Shown piece after piece: positions 17,425 to 25,801 of a DNA stretch of 64,000 bases. The stretch is taken from the NCBI RefSeq assembly GCF_001010945.1, contig NZ_LBHB01000002.1, forward strand, positions 620,001-684,000. The letters are read 5' to 3'. This DNA comes from Aurantiacibacter luteus (GTDB lineage: Bacteria > Pseudomonadota > Alphaproteobacteria > Sphingomonadales > Sphingomonadaceae). Position 1 is the stretch's first letter. Every line of letters starts with the position of its first letter. Made by a program: the position numbers and the translations under genes. The notes under the pieces are model-generated. The model saw nothing but the letters and a program-made list of their open reading frames with translations. It made no database searches and was not told where the DNA came from.

Positions 17425-19754
17425 AGTTCCTCCCGCAATTCGATCAGCGGCACGCTTGGCGCTTCGCCCGCGCGGAAGGTGGCACCGGTGATGTCCAGCC
17501 GGTCCTCGGCGAAGCGTACCGGCACGTCGAACAGGAAGCCCGCGCGCACCGACTGGCCCGCGCCCGGCGCATCGGTGAAGATCACCGGGCCGCCAGGTTC
17601 CAGTACCCAGTCGGTGGTTGGCACGCCGTCGACGCTGACGAGCACGGTGTCGGCGCGCGGCCGTGTGATCGGGCGCTGCTGCGGATCCTCGCTGCTGCCG
17701 TAGTTCTTGCGCAACCAGAAGCTCGCCGTCAGGCCGTCGCCGATGCCGATCAGCTGATCGGTGGCGGTCGGCGTCCCGGTCAGCCCGTTGGAGCTGAAAT
17801 CGAACGGGTCGGCGAGGCGGAAACCGCGCGCCGGGCCCCGGCGGGCGCGGAAGAATTCCAGCAGGACACCCAGATCGGTCTCGCCACGAATGCCGGGGCC
17901 GACGTCGTAGTGCAGCCGAGCATCGCTCCACTGGCTGTTGCGCCGCTCGTGCCCGGAAGCCGTCAGCGCGATAGATGTCGAGAATTCGGGGCTCACCCCG
18001 GCATCGCGGCCGAGCGCGAGCGGGTAGAGCAGGTCGTCGAAAGGTTGCACCTGTTTCTCCTGGTAGGGAAGGCGGACGTATCCGTCGCGGCAGACCTGCG
18101 GCAGCGCCCAGACGAAGGTTCTGACGACGCCGCGGGCCCGGGCCTCGTCGAGGCCGGCATCGATAAGGGCCCAGAACCGCTCGCGGTCGGCGGGATCGAG
18201 CACGAAGCCGGCTAGGTAATCCTGTCTGTCGAGCGGGTAGCCGAGCCGCGCCTGCACGGTCTTGTAGGCCTTGCGCCGCAGCGCCTCCGCCCCGGCGGTC
18301 AGCCAGTCGTAATCCTCGACCTGCAGCCGGTCGTAGGCAGGCCAGGCCCAACCTGTCGGCAGATTCGCGCGCCGGGCTTCGGGCGTGGCGGCATCGAGGA
18401 TGGTCGGCGTGAAGGCCAACAGCATGACCTCGAGCGGGCCGCCATAAGCCGCGCGCGCGGCGGCGGCGAGGTCAGCTATCGATTCGGCGAGGATCGCGCC
18501 CGCGGCATCGAGCAGCGCCAGCTCAGCCGGGGTGGAGGCGGTGCGCAGATCGGTGATTGCGGGTACGCTCGGCACACGCGATGCGAGCACCGCGCGGGCG
18601 GCATCGTCATACAGGCAGGGCGCGCGCGTGTCGGCGGTGACCCACCACCAGGGCTCGCCGATCTGGAAGGCGACAGCCATCGAACGGGTGCGGGCGAGAT
18701 CGAGGAATTTCGCCGCCACGCTTCGCAGGTACGCCATCGCCTCCGGATTGGCGGGCGAGAGCAGCGTCGATGGAGGCTCCCATCCGGTCCGCGCCGCCGT
18801 CCCGTTATGGGCCCGCTGTTTCCACGCGGAGGGGCAGTGCACATCGAGAAGCTCGTAGGACAGCGAGAGGATGGGCCGGATACCCAGCGCCTTGCACTTC
18901 ACGAGGAATTGCGAGTGCCAGGAGATCGCCGGGAGCGACAACGTGCCCGCGGGATCGACGAGCAGGGCGCCGTCCGGCTGGCGCTGCAACCGGAAGAAGT
19001 GGCTCATGCCGAGGTAGTGGACGACATCTCCGGTGTAACCGAGATGGCGCAGATTGCGCAGCACCCGGCCCGGCGCGAGGTTGTAGCTGTCGTCGTATGC
19101 CGTCGCCATGCCGCTGCCATTTGCCGGCAGGATGACGTCCCCCAGCTCCAGCATGGCGCGCTCGCCGGCGACGCGGATGTTGCTGAGGCCGACGACGCCC
19201 GTGGTCGCCTGCGCGAACGGCGAGGGGTCTGCCGGATCGTAGCCCGGCGGCACGATCGAGATGAACATCCGGTCGATCGCCGCCGGGTTCACGAGGTCGC
19301 CGTCGGCCAGCCAGCCCTCGCGCAGGTTCGAGAACGGCAGGGTGACCGTGGCCCTGTTCGGCGCGCCCTCGGCGTACTTCCACAGCCGGACGAACCAGCT
19401 ACGCGCATTGCCGTCTGTGTCGCGCCCTTCGATCGTCAGGGTCGGGCCGTTCACCTCGTCGAGATGTCGCACGTCCCTGCTGGTCCACAGGAAAGTCAGC
19501 GTGGTGCGCGAATAGTCGCGGTCGGTCGCATATCCCAGCAGCGGATGGTCGAAACGGTCCTCGCTGTCCCAGATCAGCCCGACCAGTTCGTTGCGATGGT
19601 GGAATTCGCAGTCCACCCGCACCGTGTCCGATCGCTGGGTGATGATGCTGGCCATTGCCGGACGCGGGAAATCGACGGTCCAGTAGTCGGCATCGAAGCG
19701 TTGCAGGAAGTCGCTGTCCTGCCCTTCGCGCTTGTCGGCGAGCCAGTATGCCAT
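17421..19754 (-). CDS. Fused tail protein: large N-terminal region plus C-terminal DUF2460 (g12-type)
   Basis: The 777-residue protein has two parts. The last ~190 residues (from SPEFSTSIALTASGHERRNS to the end) are a DUF2460 domain, which alone makes up GTA g12, the distal tail adaptor of about 210 residues. The first ~585 residues are extra: a beta-rich lead (residues ~1-215), then a region with HLGYTGDVVHYLGMS, FLVKCKALGIRPILSLSYELL, AVAFQIGEPWWWV and VRTFVWALPQVCRDGY, which reads like an alpha/beta barrel. This may correspond to TIM-barrel tail-sheath or glycosidase-like tail domains, but I cannot confirm the fold. It begins 21 nt after the tape-measure stop. Confidence 0.75.
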   Translation of the reverse strand: MAYWLADKREGQDSDFLQRFDADYWTVDFPRPAMASIITQRSDTVRVDCEFHHRNELVGLIWDSEDRFDHPLLGYATDRDYSRTTLTFLWTSRDVRHLDEVNGPTLTIEGRDTDGNARSWFVRLWKYAEGAPNRATVTLPFSNLREGWLADGDLVNPAAIDRMFISIVPPGYDPADPSPFAQATTGVVGLSNIRVAGERAMLELGDVILPANGSGMATAYDDSYNLAPGRVLRNLRHLGYTGDVVHYLGMSHFFRLQRQPDGALLVDPAGTLSLPAISWHSQFLVKCKALGIRPILSLSYELLDVHCPSAWKQRAHNGTAARTGWEPPSTLLSPANPEAMAYLRSVAAKFLDLARTRSMAVAFQIGEPWWWVTADTRAPCLYDDAARAVLASRVPSVPAITDLRTASTPAELALLDAAGAILAESIADLAAAARAAYGGPLEVMLLAFTPTILDAATPEARRANLPTGWAWPAYDRLQVEDYDWLTAGAEALRRKAYKTVQARLGYPLDRQDYLAGFVLDPADRERFWALIDAGLDEARARGVVRTFVWALPQVCRDGYVRLPYQEKQVQPFDDLLYPLALGRDAGVSPEFSTSIALTASGHERRNSQWSDARLHYDVGPGIRGETDLGVLLEFFRARRGPARGFRLADPFDFSSNGLTGTPTATDQLIGIGDGLTASFWLRKNYGSSEDPQQRPITRPRADTVLVSVDGVPTTDWVLEPGGPVIFTDAPGAGQSVRAGFLFDVPVRFAEDRLDITGATFRAGEAPSVPLIELREEL

Positions 19755-19775
19755 GGTCTTGGCTTCCCTTCGTTT

Positions 19776-20375
19776 TCAGAAATTACGCATGGCACGCGCT
19801 ACGGCGCTGGCGACCTGGCGGCTCGAGCGGCGGAGCATCACCGGTCCCGAAGCTCCGCGTTCGGGCGCCAGGGCGATCGAGACGCGCACGTCGCGCTGCT
19901 GTTGCTGGCCGAAGCGGGCGCCTGTCTCCACGCGCCCGGCGCTGGTGGGGACGAAAACCTCCGGCCCGCGCTCACCCACGATGTAGGCCGCGCCGGGCGC
20001 GACGGGACCGCCGGTGGCGCGACCGGGCAGGCCGAGGAGCGAGCCGAAAAGCCCGCTCAGCACCGCGCCCATGCCGCCCGCCGAGCCACCGCCCGCTGAG
20101 CCATTGCCGCCGCCGAGCAGGGTGCCGAGCCCAGACCGGAGAGCCTGCGCGGCAATCTCGCTCATCGCGCCCAGCGCGACGGACTTGAGTTCGTCGAAAC
20201 CCAGCTTGCCCCGACGGATGGCCGAGAGCAGGCTGCGTTCGAGCACGTCGCCGGCACGGGCAAAGCCGTCGGTCAGCGAGGAGTCGAGCCCGCTGCGCAT
20301 CGCTTCGATGTCGCTGCGAAAGCCGCTGGTATTTGCGCGGACCTCCACCAGCAGGGTGTCGATTTCATCGTCCAT
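19776..20375 (-). CDS. GTA tail tape-measure protein (g11-type)
   Basis: The 199-residue protein has an N-terminal VRANTSGFRSDIEAMRSGLDSSL segment, an amphipathic helix, a Gly/Ser-rich hydrophobic centre (GGGNGSAGGGSAGGMGAVLSGLFGSLLGLPGRATGG) and the conserved tape-measure C-terminal motif YIVGERGPEVFVP. Its length matches the short GTA tape measures (about 220 residues), far shorter than those of siphophages, and implies a very short tail. It starts 11 nt inside the preceding gene. Confidence 0.87.
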   Translation of the reverse strand: MDDEIDTLLVEVRANTSGFRSDIEAMRSGLDSSLTDGFARAGDVLERSLLSAIRRGKLGFDELKSVALGAMSEIAAQALRSGLGTLLGGGNGSAGGGSAGGMGAVLSGLFGSLLGLPGRATGGPVAPGAAYIVGERGPEVFVPTSAGRVETGARFGQQQQRDVRVSIALAPERGASGPVMLRRSSRQVASAVARAMRNF

Positions 20376-20592
20376 TGTCTTTCCCCTCCAGAGCCCCTTC
20401 TGTCGCGTCCTGCGCCATCAGCCGGTCGAGCGCGGCGCGGTCCATGCCGGGCGATGCGGTGCCGGTGTCCTCGTGCAGGATGGCCGCGAGCTCGGCTGGC
20501 GTCGCTTGCCAGAACCAGTGCGGCGGCCAGCCCAGCAGCCGACCGGCGAGTCCCGCCAGTCGCCGTGCGCCGTGGGCGAAGGCGCCGCTCAC
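20365..20592 (-). CDS. GTA tail assembly protein (g10.1-type)
   Basis: The 75-residue protein has the motif WPPHWFWQATPAELAAIL, typical of the small tail-assembly chaperone encoded between g10 and the tape measure in GTAs. The acidic and polar C-terminus is likely flexible. Its start overlaps the g10 stop (ATGA), and it overlaps the tape-measure start by 11 nt, so the three are tightly coupled. Confidence 0.8.
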   Translation of the reverse strand: MSGAFAHGARRLAGLAGRLLGWPPHWFWQATPAELAAILHEDTGTASPGMDRAALDRLMAQDATEGALEGKDNGR

Positions 20593-20897
20593 GCGCTCCC
20601 CTGCAGGATCTGTGCGAGGAGCACGCGCAAGGGCGCCGCCGCGCGGGCGAGGCCCAGCGCCATCACCGCGTCGCCCATGTCGTCACGCGTCGTGGCGCCG
20701 CGATCGGCCAGGCAGTGCCAGAACAGCCCGGTAATCTCGGTCAGCCGCAATCGTCCCTCGCCCGCGCGTTCGACCAGCGCGAACAAGGGGCCGAGTTCCT
20801 CCTCGGCGGCGACGAGCGCGGCGAAGCTGGGGCGCAGGATTCGCGGGCTTCCGGCCACTATGATCGCGGCCTCGCCGCGTTCGGGATTTGCATTCAT
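20589..20897 (-). CDS. GTA tail assembly protein (g10-type)
   Basis: The 102-residue protein contains ILRPSFAALVAAEEELGPLFALVERAGEGRLRLTEITGLFWHCL, the signature of the GTA gene-10 family that sits between the tail tube and the tape measure. By position it is the first of the two tail-assembly chaperones. ATGA overlaps join it to both neighbours. Confidence 0.83.
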   Translation of the reverse strand: MNANPERGEAAIIVAGSPRILRPSFAALVAAEEELGPLFALVERAGEGRLRLTEITGLFWHCLADRGATTRDDMGDAVMALGLARAAAPLRVLLAQILQGSA

Positions 20898-21301
20898 GCC
20901 GGAACGACGGCCCCCGAGCTTTCGAGCTGCATCGTGTAGTTGCGCTCGCCGTTGAAATCTCCCGAGTAGTCGAGCCGCTGGACGAGGAACCGGCCGCGCA
21001 GGCGCTCGCCGTCCTCGAAGCTCAGCTCGTAGTCGGCGATGGTGCCTGCAAGGGCGTGGCCGCGCACTTCGGCCTCGGCGCTGCTGCCGAGGAAAATGCC
21101 CGCGGCGCTGACCGATACCGAACGCGTGCCCGCGCCCGAAAGCAGGTCGCGCCAGCCGTCCGAGCCCTTGTGGGTCACGACCACGGCATTGCCGTTGATG
21201 GACATCTGCGTCGTCCGGAGGCCGGCGACGGTGGCGTAGGTGGGGGGTTGGGCGCCGTCCCCGATCTTGAGAAGGAAGGCTGAGCCTTTCTGGGCTGTCA
21301 T
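20894..21301 (-). CDS. GTA major tail tube protein (g9-type)
   Basis: The 135-residue protein has a beta-rich tail-tube fold: GSAFLLKIGDG, ATVAGLRTTQMSINGNAVVVTHKGSDGWRDLLSGAGTRSVSVSAAG and the C-terminal YTMQLESSGAVV. These match the phage major tail / TP901-1 family as found in GTA g9. The ATG at 21301 follows a 25-nt spacer after g8. Confidence 0.87.
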   Translation of the reverse strand: MTAQKGSAFLLKIGDGAQPPTYATVAGLRTTQMSINGNAVVVTHKGSDGWRDLLSGAGTRSVSVSAAGIFLGSSAEAEVRGHALAGTIADYELSFEDGERLRGRFLVQRLDYSGDFNGERNYTMQLESSGAVVPA

Positions 21302-21326
21302 TGTCTTGTCTCCGATGAAAGGTGGA

Positions 21327-21722
21327 TCAGGCGGTCTCGAGCAGGCGGAAGCGGTATTCCATGAGCACCGCGCGGGTGTTGCGGGCGCGCTGTTCGGACC
21401 GGGCGCGCAGAAACGTCGTGGTGACGACAGAGAAGCCGTCCTGCGCCAGCGGCAGGCTCTCGATGCGGTCTTCCACCAGCGCGGCGAGGCTGCCGCTTTC
21501 GCCGGGCTCGTCGCCGCGCGTGTGCAGTTCCACCGCCACGCGCACCTCGCGGCCGCGCCGATCCTTCGCGCTCCAGTCGGTGCTGGCGCTGGCGGCGATG
21601 CCGAGCCAGGGCGGGGCAGTCCGAGCGGGCGCTTCCTCGGTGATGGTGTTGAGTGCGACGGACAGCAGCGGATCGTCCGCAAGCCAGTCGACCAGCGCCT
21701 TTCTCAGGGCCGTTTCCATCAT
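21327..21722 (-). CDS. GTA tail terminator, DUF3168 family (g8-type)
   Basis: The 131-residue protein shows the DUF3168 pattern: LRKALVDWLADDPLLSVAL, EVRVAVELHTRGDEPGESGSLAALVEDRIESLPL and a C-terminal MEYRFRLLE strand. Members cap the tail end at the head-tail junction. I used the ATG at 21722, which overlaps the g7 stop as ATGA; a second ATG lies directly after it. Confidence 0.85.
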   Translation of the reverse strand: MMETALRKALVDWLADDPLLSVALNTITEEAPARTAPPWLGIAASASTDWSAKDRRGREVRVAVELHTRGDEPGESGSLAALVEDRIESLPLAQDGFSVVTTTFLRARSEQRARNTRAVLMEYRFRLLETA

Positions 21723-21898
21723 CGTTCTCCGCCAATCAGGGGCCACAGCAAGCGGGCCTTGCGCCAGCGCCACGGGTCGGCGCGGCGAGTGCGCAGGGCG
21801 TTTTCGGCATGGGCCACGGCCAGCTTGCGAGCCCGCTCGGCAAGCCGGGCAGCGAGGCCGGGGTGTCTGCCCACGCGCGCTGCGATCAGCCCGCTCAT
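21719..21898 (-). CDS. Small GTA head-tail protein (g7 position)
   Basis: The 59-residue basic, helix-rich protein (MSGLIAARVGRHPGLAARLAERARKL...) is bounded by ATGA overlaps with g6 and g8. By position it takes the place of the head-tail stopper g7, which in R. capsulatus is about twice as long. It has no obvious domain, so homology to g7 is unproven and it may be a lineage-specific replacement. Confidence 0.6.
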   Translation of the reverse strand: MSGLIAARVGRHPGLAARLAERARKLAVAHAENALRTRRADPWRWRKARLLWPLIGGER

Positions 21899-22440
21899 GC
21901 GAGGCGCATCCGGCGCCACGGCTGCCACAATGCGGCGACGGCGGCGGGCGGGGCGCCGGCTCCGCCCGCGTCGCGCTCGCGGTAATGATGTGCGGCAAGC
22001 CGCACCACCCCGTGGCGCAGCCCTTCCGGCAGGCTTTGCCAGTCTGCTGCCAGACCGGCGGTGAAGCGCACGGCGACGCGGCCCTGGTCGAAGCTCGCCT
22101 TGAGTTCGACCCGCCCACTGCCGTCGGCCGCGATGTCGAGCTGGTAGGCGAGCGGGTCGACGGCCGTGCGCGTGTCGCCCGGCGCGATGGCCTCGAGCGC
22201 GGTGATGGCCCGCACCGGCCGGGTGGCGAGCCTGTGCCAGCCCGCGGCAGACGGCAGCACTTCCTGGCACAGCGCCTCGATCGGCATCGTGCGGGTAAAA
22301 ACCTCGCAGGTGTCGAGCGCGGCGCGCAGCAAGGCGGTGAGCACGACATCGTCGCGCGTGGTGGTGATCGCGAGCCATGCCTTCAGCTCGTCGAGGGCCG
22401 CGCCCGGCAACAGGGCCGGCGCGATGATGGTTCGCTTCAT
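21895..22440 (-). CDS. GTA head-tail connector (g6-type)
   Basis: The 181-residue protein has the phage head-tail connector layout of the phiE125 gp8 / HK97 gp6 group: ALDELKAWLAITTTRDDVVLTALLRAALDTCEVFTRT, LPSAAGWHRLATRPVRAITAL and the closing AVAALWQPWRRMRL. It forms the ring under the portal. The ATG at 22440 is preceded by GATTGAGGAATATAAAAG, part of a dispersed repeat that supplies the ribosome-binding site. Confidence 0.83.
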   Translation of the reverse strand: MKRTIIAPALLPGAALDELKAWLAITTTRDDVVLTALLRAALDTCEVFTRTMPIEALCQEVLPSAAGWHRLATRPVRAITALEAIAPGDTRTAVDPLAYQLDIAADGSGRVELKASFDQGRVAVRFTAGLAADWQSLPEGLRHGVVRLAAHHYRERDAGGAGAPPAAVAALWQPWRRMRLA

Positions 22441-22677
22441 CTTTTATATTCCTCAATCGCCGGCGGGGCATCCGCCCCTTGGCTTTCCGCGCGGCGACGC
22501 GCGACGCGCAGTCGCGCTTGCGGTCGCTGAAGCGACCGGACCGGCGCACGGCTTGACGTAAAGTGCTGCGAACGGGCGGCACAGCCGACCGCAAGGCCGA
22601 CCGGCCGCCCGCAGCGGCGCAGCTATGCTGCGCGTCTAGCGAGGACGAGCCCGCGCAAGGCGGGCTCGCACTCAAAA
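22441..22677. repeat. Spacer between capsid and connector genes: two inverted copies of the two-hairpin repeat
   Basis: This 237-nt spacer holds no gene. Its left half is a minus-strand copy: hairpin 1 is GCGC-GACT-GCGC at 22506-22517 between TTGC (22518-22521) and the g6 side, and hairpin 2 is at 22465-22478. Its right half is a plus-strand copy: GCAA at 22591-22594, stem GGCC at 22595-22598 with 22603-22606, GCCCGCAG at 22607-22614, GCGAGG at 22639-22644 and a 9-bp hairpin 2 at 22646-22668. Further palindromes lie at 22523-22538 and 22617-22633. The left copy leads into the g6 ribosome site; the right one ends next to the capsid stop codon. Confidence 0.8.
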
Positions 22678-23853
22678 TCACGCCTCGATCTTCAGCAGCT
22701 TGATCGCCGAGCTGTCGAGCACCTGCCCGCCCACGCGCTTGGTGGCGTAGAAGTGGACGAAGGGCTTGTTGGTGAACGGATCGCGCAGGATCTGCGTGGC
22801 CGAGCGTTCGGCGATCAGGTAGCCGGCGCGGAAGTTGCCGAAGGCGATGGGGAAGGCGCCCGCGCCCACGTCCGGCATGTCCTCGGCCTCGACCACCGGG
22901 TAGCCCAGCAGGCGATCGGGCTGGCCTTCGATCAGGCCCGGCTGCCACAGGAACGCGCCGTCGGTGGTCTTGAGCTTGCGGACCTCCGAAAGCGTTGCGG
23001 AGTTCATCACCCAGCTCGCGCCTTGGCGGTGGCCGGCCTTCATCGTGTGGACGAGGTCGATCAGCCGTGCCTCGGGCGCCGCGTCGAAGCCGTCGGCATC
23101 GCCCGAGCCGATGTACTGCAGCGTGCCGAAGGTGCGCACCGCGTCACCCGCCATGCTGGTCGGCGCGGAGAGGAAGCCGCGCGGCTGGTTGATGCCGTTG
23201 CCCTTGACGAAGGCCGCACCCTCGGCGCGGGCGAACTCCATGGCGATTTCGCTCGCCAGCCACGCCTCGAGGTCGAAGGCGGCATCGTCGAGCATCGACT
23301 GGCTCGCCGCCGGATTGGCGTAGAGCTCGCCGGTGGGCGGGGCGATTTCGGCGAATTCCGGCGTGTCGGTTTCCGGACGGGCACCGGTCTCGCCGACCCA
23401 GCCCGAAGCGGTGCCGCCGGTGGTGACGAGCTTGCGATAGCCGCTGGTGCCGACCTGCACGACCTGGGCGATGGCGCGGATGGGCGAGATGTCCTTCAGC
23501 TCGCTGGCGATCATCGCGTCGATCTCGCGCGGCACGGCATAGCCGCCATCCTTGGCCACCGCGCCGCTGATCGACTTGACCTCGGTCTCGCGGCCGCGGC
23601 GCAGGTAGCCGTCGACGAAGCCCTTGACCTCGGCGCTCGGCTCGCCCGAGCCCTCGCCGATGACGGGGCGCACGGCGGCGCGGCCCATGCGGTCGAGCCG
23701 GGCCTTCACCTCGTCCACGTCGGAGCGCAGGGCCTTGACCTCGGACTCGGTCTTGTCCTGGCGGGCGACGAGATCGAAGCTCTGGGTCAGCGGATCGGCG
23801 AGCGGGTCCACCGCGGCACCGATGACGGTCTGGGAGGGGATCTGGATATCCAT
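22678..23853 (-). CDS. GTA major capsid protein, HK97 family (g5-type)
   Basis: The ~391-residue product has an N-terminal coiled-coil delta region (ARQDKTESEVKALRSDVDEVKARLDRM) that is cut off during maturation, then the HK97 capsid body: GGYAVPREIDAMIASELKDISPIRAIAQVV, FVKGNGINQPRGFLSA, WVMNSATLSEVRKLKTTDG and the C-terminal FVHFYATKRVGGQVLDSSAIKLLK. An ATG at 23880 is in frame, but AAAGG lies upstream of the ATG at 23853 and none precedes the former, so I start at 23853. A strong hairpin abuts the stop. Confidence 0.9.
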   Translation of the reverse strand: MDIQIPSQTVIGAAVDPLADPLTQSFDLVARQDKTESEVKALRSDVDEVKARLDRMGRAAVRPVIGEGSGEPSAEVKGFVDGYLRRGRETEVKSISGAVAKDGGYAVPREIDAMIASELKDISPIRAIAQVVQVGTSGYRKLVTTGGTASGWVGETGARPETDTPEFAEIAPPTGELYANPAASQSMLDDAAFDLEAWLASEIAMEFARAEGAAFVKGNGINQPRGFLSAPTSMAGDAVRTFGTLQYIGSGDADGFDAAPEARLIDLVHTMKAGHRQGASWVMNSATLSEVRKLKTTDGAFLWQPGLIEGQPDRLLGYPVVEAEDMPDVGAGAFPIAFGNFRAGYLIAERSATQILRDPFTNKPFVHFYATKRVGGQVLDSSAIKLLKIEA

Positions 23854-23955
23854 AGGGGGAATTACCTTTCGATGGGACATGCAAAGGCGCGCTCCAGCGC
23901 AGGCTGGAACGTCGAGGGGAATCGAACCGGCCTGCGCCGGAAAGGAATGAGGGGG

Positions 23956-24345
23956 TCAGGCGATCAGGTGAATCCTGGCGCCGTGCTGGAGCGGGTGGGT
24001 GACGAGGCTGACCTCGAACAGGTCGATGTCCTCCAAGACGCGTCCTGCTTCCGAGCGGCGAAAGCCCCGTGCGCGGTAGCCGAAGCTGAGACCGTTGACC
24101 GCCTTGCCCAGCAGCATAGCGACCGCGCGGCTGTCGGGATTATCGATGCTGGCGACAACGCGCAGGCCTTTCTCATCCTCCTCCGCGCGCTCGACCCAGC
24201 CGATGCGCTGGTCGGGGCGGTGCTGCCAGTAGAGCGGGATGGCCTCGCGCCGTTCGCTCAGCGTCCGGCGAAAGGCGCCTGGTTGGATCGTGTCGCGCGC
24301 GCCGTCGGGTACGTCGAACAGGGCGGCATAACCGGCGATTCTCAT
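23956..24345 (-). CDS. GTA prohead protease (g4-type)
   Basis: The 129-residue U35/HK97-type serine protease trims the capsid during maturation. The sequence has GYAALFDVPDGARDTIQPGAFRRTL, the catalytic region PLYWQHRPDQRIGWV (His), and GLSFGYRARGFRRSEAGRVLEDIDLFEVSLVTHP (Ser and second His). The length is short for the family, as in other GTAs. Its start overlaps the upstream stop (ATGA). Confidence 0.87.
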   Translation of the reverse strand: MRIAGYAALFDVPDGARDTIQPGAFRRTLSERREAIPLYWQHRPDQRIGWVERAEEDEKGLRVVASIDNPDSRAVAMLLGKAVNGLSFGYRARGFRRSEAGRVLEDIDLFEVSLVTHPLQHGARIHLIA

Positions 24346-24650
24346 CGCAGCAGTTCCCCGACGCCGAGGCGCACGGCGATGCCGATCAGCAGCAGAGCGC
24401 CGACGCCGCGCACCAGCCACTCCACGGCGGCCTTCCACGCGCTGGCCTTGGCCGCGCGCCAGGCGCCGAGAAGGTCGCGCAGCTCATCGAGGTCGTCCTG
24501 CGCATTATCGTCGCCCAGCCCCAGCCGGTCGAGCGTGCGCCGCGCGCCGATCTCGCTCGCTTCCTCTACGATGGCGCGCAGGGTGACAAGATCGGTCCCG
24601 GTCGTTTGCGCTTGCACCATGAGCGCCGCCAGCATGTCCTGCCGCATCAT
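24342..24650 (-). CDS. Small GTA protein with C-terminal membrane helix (g3.5 position, DUF6127-like)
   Basis: The 102-residue protein has an N-terminal helical part (MLAALMVQAQTTGTDLVTLRAIVEEASEIGARRTLDRLGL) and a C-terminal hydrophobic helix (WLVRGVGALLLIGIAVRLGV). It lies between portal and protease with ATGA overlaps on both sides, the place of g3.5 in the R. capsulatus GTA. I believe it belongs to a small family seen in sphingomonad GTAs; its function is unknown. Confidence 0.7.
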   Translation of the reverse strand: MMRQDMLAALMVQAQTTGTDLVTLRAIVEEASEIGARRTLDRLGLGDDNAQDDLDELRDLLGAWRAAKASAWKAAVEWLVRGVGALLLIGIAVRLGVGELLR

Positions 24651-25801
24651 TTCGCGTCTCCCTGCTTCAGGCCGAGCATGGCCCGCTTCTCCTCGTCCGA
24701 GAGGAAGGTGGCGGCGGTCACCTGCGCCCACAGCTTCTCGCGGTCCTCGGCGAGCGCGGCCACGCGGTCGAGATCGATGGCGAGGTCGAGGCCGGGGAAC
24801 CACGGCTCCAGCCCTTCCTGCAGGCCTTCGAGAATCTTGCCCGCCAGCGGCAGCAGCGTGAGCCGCCACAGCGCGCGGTTGGCCTCGCGGTAGTTCGAGT
24901 AGGTCGCGTCGCCCGGCAGACCGAGCAGCATCGGCGGCACCCCGAAGGCGAGCGCGATGTCGCGGGCGGCGGCGGCCTTCAGCTCGGCGAAGTCCATGTC
25001 GGCGGGCGAGAGCGACAAGCTCTGCCACTTGAGCCCGCCTTCGAGCAGCATGGGCCGGCCGGCATTGCCGCCGCCCTGGTAGGCGGCTTCCAGCTCGCGC
25101 TTCAGCCGCTCGAACTGTTCGGTGGTGAGGCCCATGGCCTCGCCGCCCTCGTAGACCAGCGCGCCGCTGGGCCGCGCCGCGTTCTCCAGCAGCGAGCGGT
25201 TCCATTCGCTGGCCGCGTTGTGCACCGCCACTGCCTGCTCCGCGGCGGAGAGGCAGCCCGCGCCGTAGTGGTCGTCCGCCGGATGGAAGCTCTTGAGGTG
25301 GATGACCGAGGGCCAGCCGTCTTCGTCCTCCACCGGCAGCTCCAGCGTGCGATCGCCCAGCTTGTAGCGGTAGGCCGCGGGCCAGCCGTCCGCTCCCGGC
25401 ACCACGCTGATGCGCTCTGGCCTGAGGGCGAACAGTTCGACCGGTAGCCCCGCCCCGTCACGGGCAACCTGTACGAAGCCGTTGCCGTGCAGCAGCATCT
25501 GCGCCGCGAGCGTCTCCAGCAGGCCCTGCCCGGCAGAGGTCCGCCGCACCAGCGCAGCGGCCGCCTCGTGCGTCGAGAAGAGCGGCGCGCTGCCCACGCC
25601 CTCGGCCACGATCCGCACCGCCCGCTGCGCCACCGGATTGGCGAGGTAGGCGTGGCGAACGGCACCACGATAGTCAAACGGCAACCGCGCGCCGCCGCTC
25701 TCATAGGCCCAGCCCCAGGGCGACTGGAACGCGCGGGCGATGGGCACACGCTCGCTCGCCCCGCCCTTGAAGGCGGAGCGCAGGTTTTCGAGAAATGACA
25801 T
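24647..25801 (-). CDS. GTA portal protein, HK97 family (g3-type)
   Basis: The 384-residue portal forms the DNA entry ring. Typical segments are PFDYRGAVRHAYLANPVAQRAVRIVAEGV, LLHGNGFVQVARDGAGLPVELFALRPERISVV, AVAVHNAASEWNRSLLENAARPSGALVY and FGVPPMLLGLPGDATYSNYREANRALWRLTLLPL. The start is preceded by GATTGAGGAGATAACG, a strong ribosome site that belongs to a copy of the dispersed repeat. Confidence 0.9.
   Translation of the reverse strand: MSFLENLRSAFKGGASERVPIARAFQSPWGWAYESGGARLPFDYRGAVRHAYLANPVAQRAVRIVAEGVGSAPLFSTHEAAAALVRRTSAGQGLLETLAAQMLLHGNGFVQVARDGAGLPVELFALRPERISVVPGADGWPAAYRYKLGDRTLELPVEDEDGWPSVIHLKSFHPADDHYGAGCLSAAEQAVAVHNAASEWNRSLLENAARPSGALVYEGGEAMGLTTEQFERLKRELEAAYQGGGNAGRPMLLEGGLKWQSLSLSPADMDFAELKAAAARDIALAFGVPPMLLGLPGDATYSNYREANRALWRLTLLPLAGKILEGLQEGLEPWFPGLDLAIDLDRVAALAEDREKLWAQVTAATFLSDEEKRAMLGLKQGDAK

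Noticed and set aside
23905-23930. GGTTCGATTCC-like string (minus strand) between protease and capsid genes, resembling a tRNA T-arm
   Set aside because: The flanking bases pair for only two positions and no acceptor, D or anticodon arm is found upstream, so it is not a tRNA.
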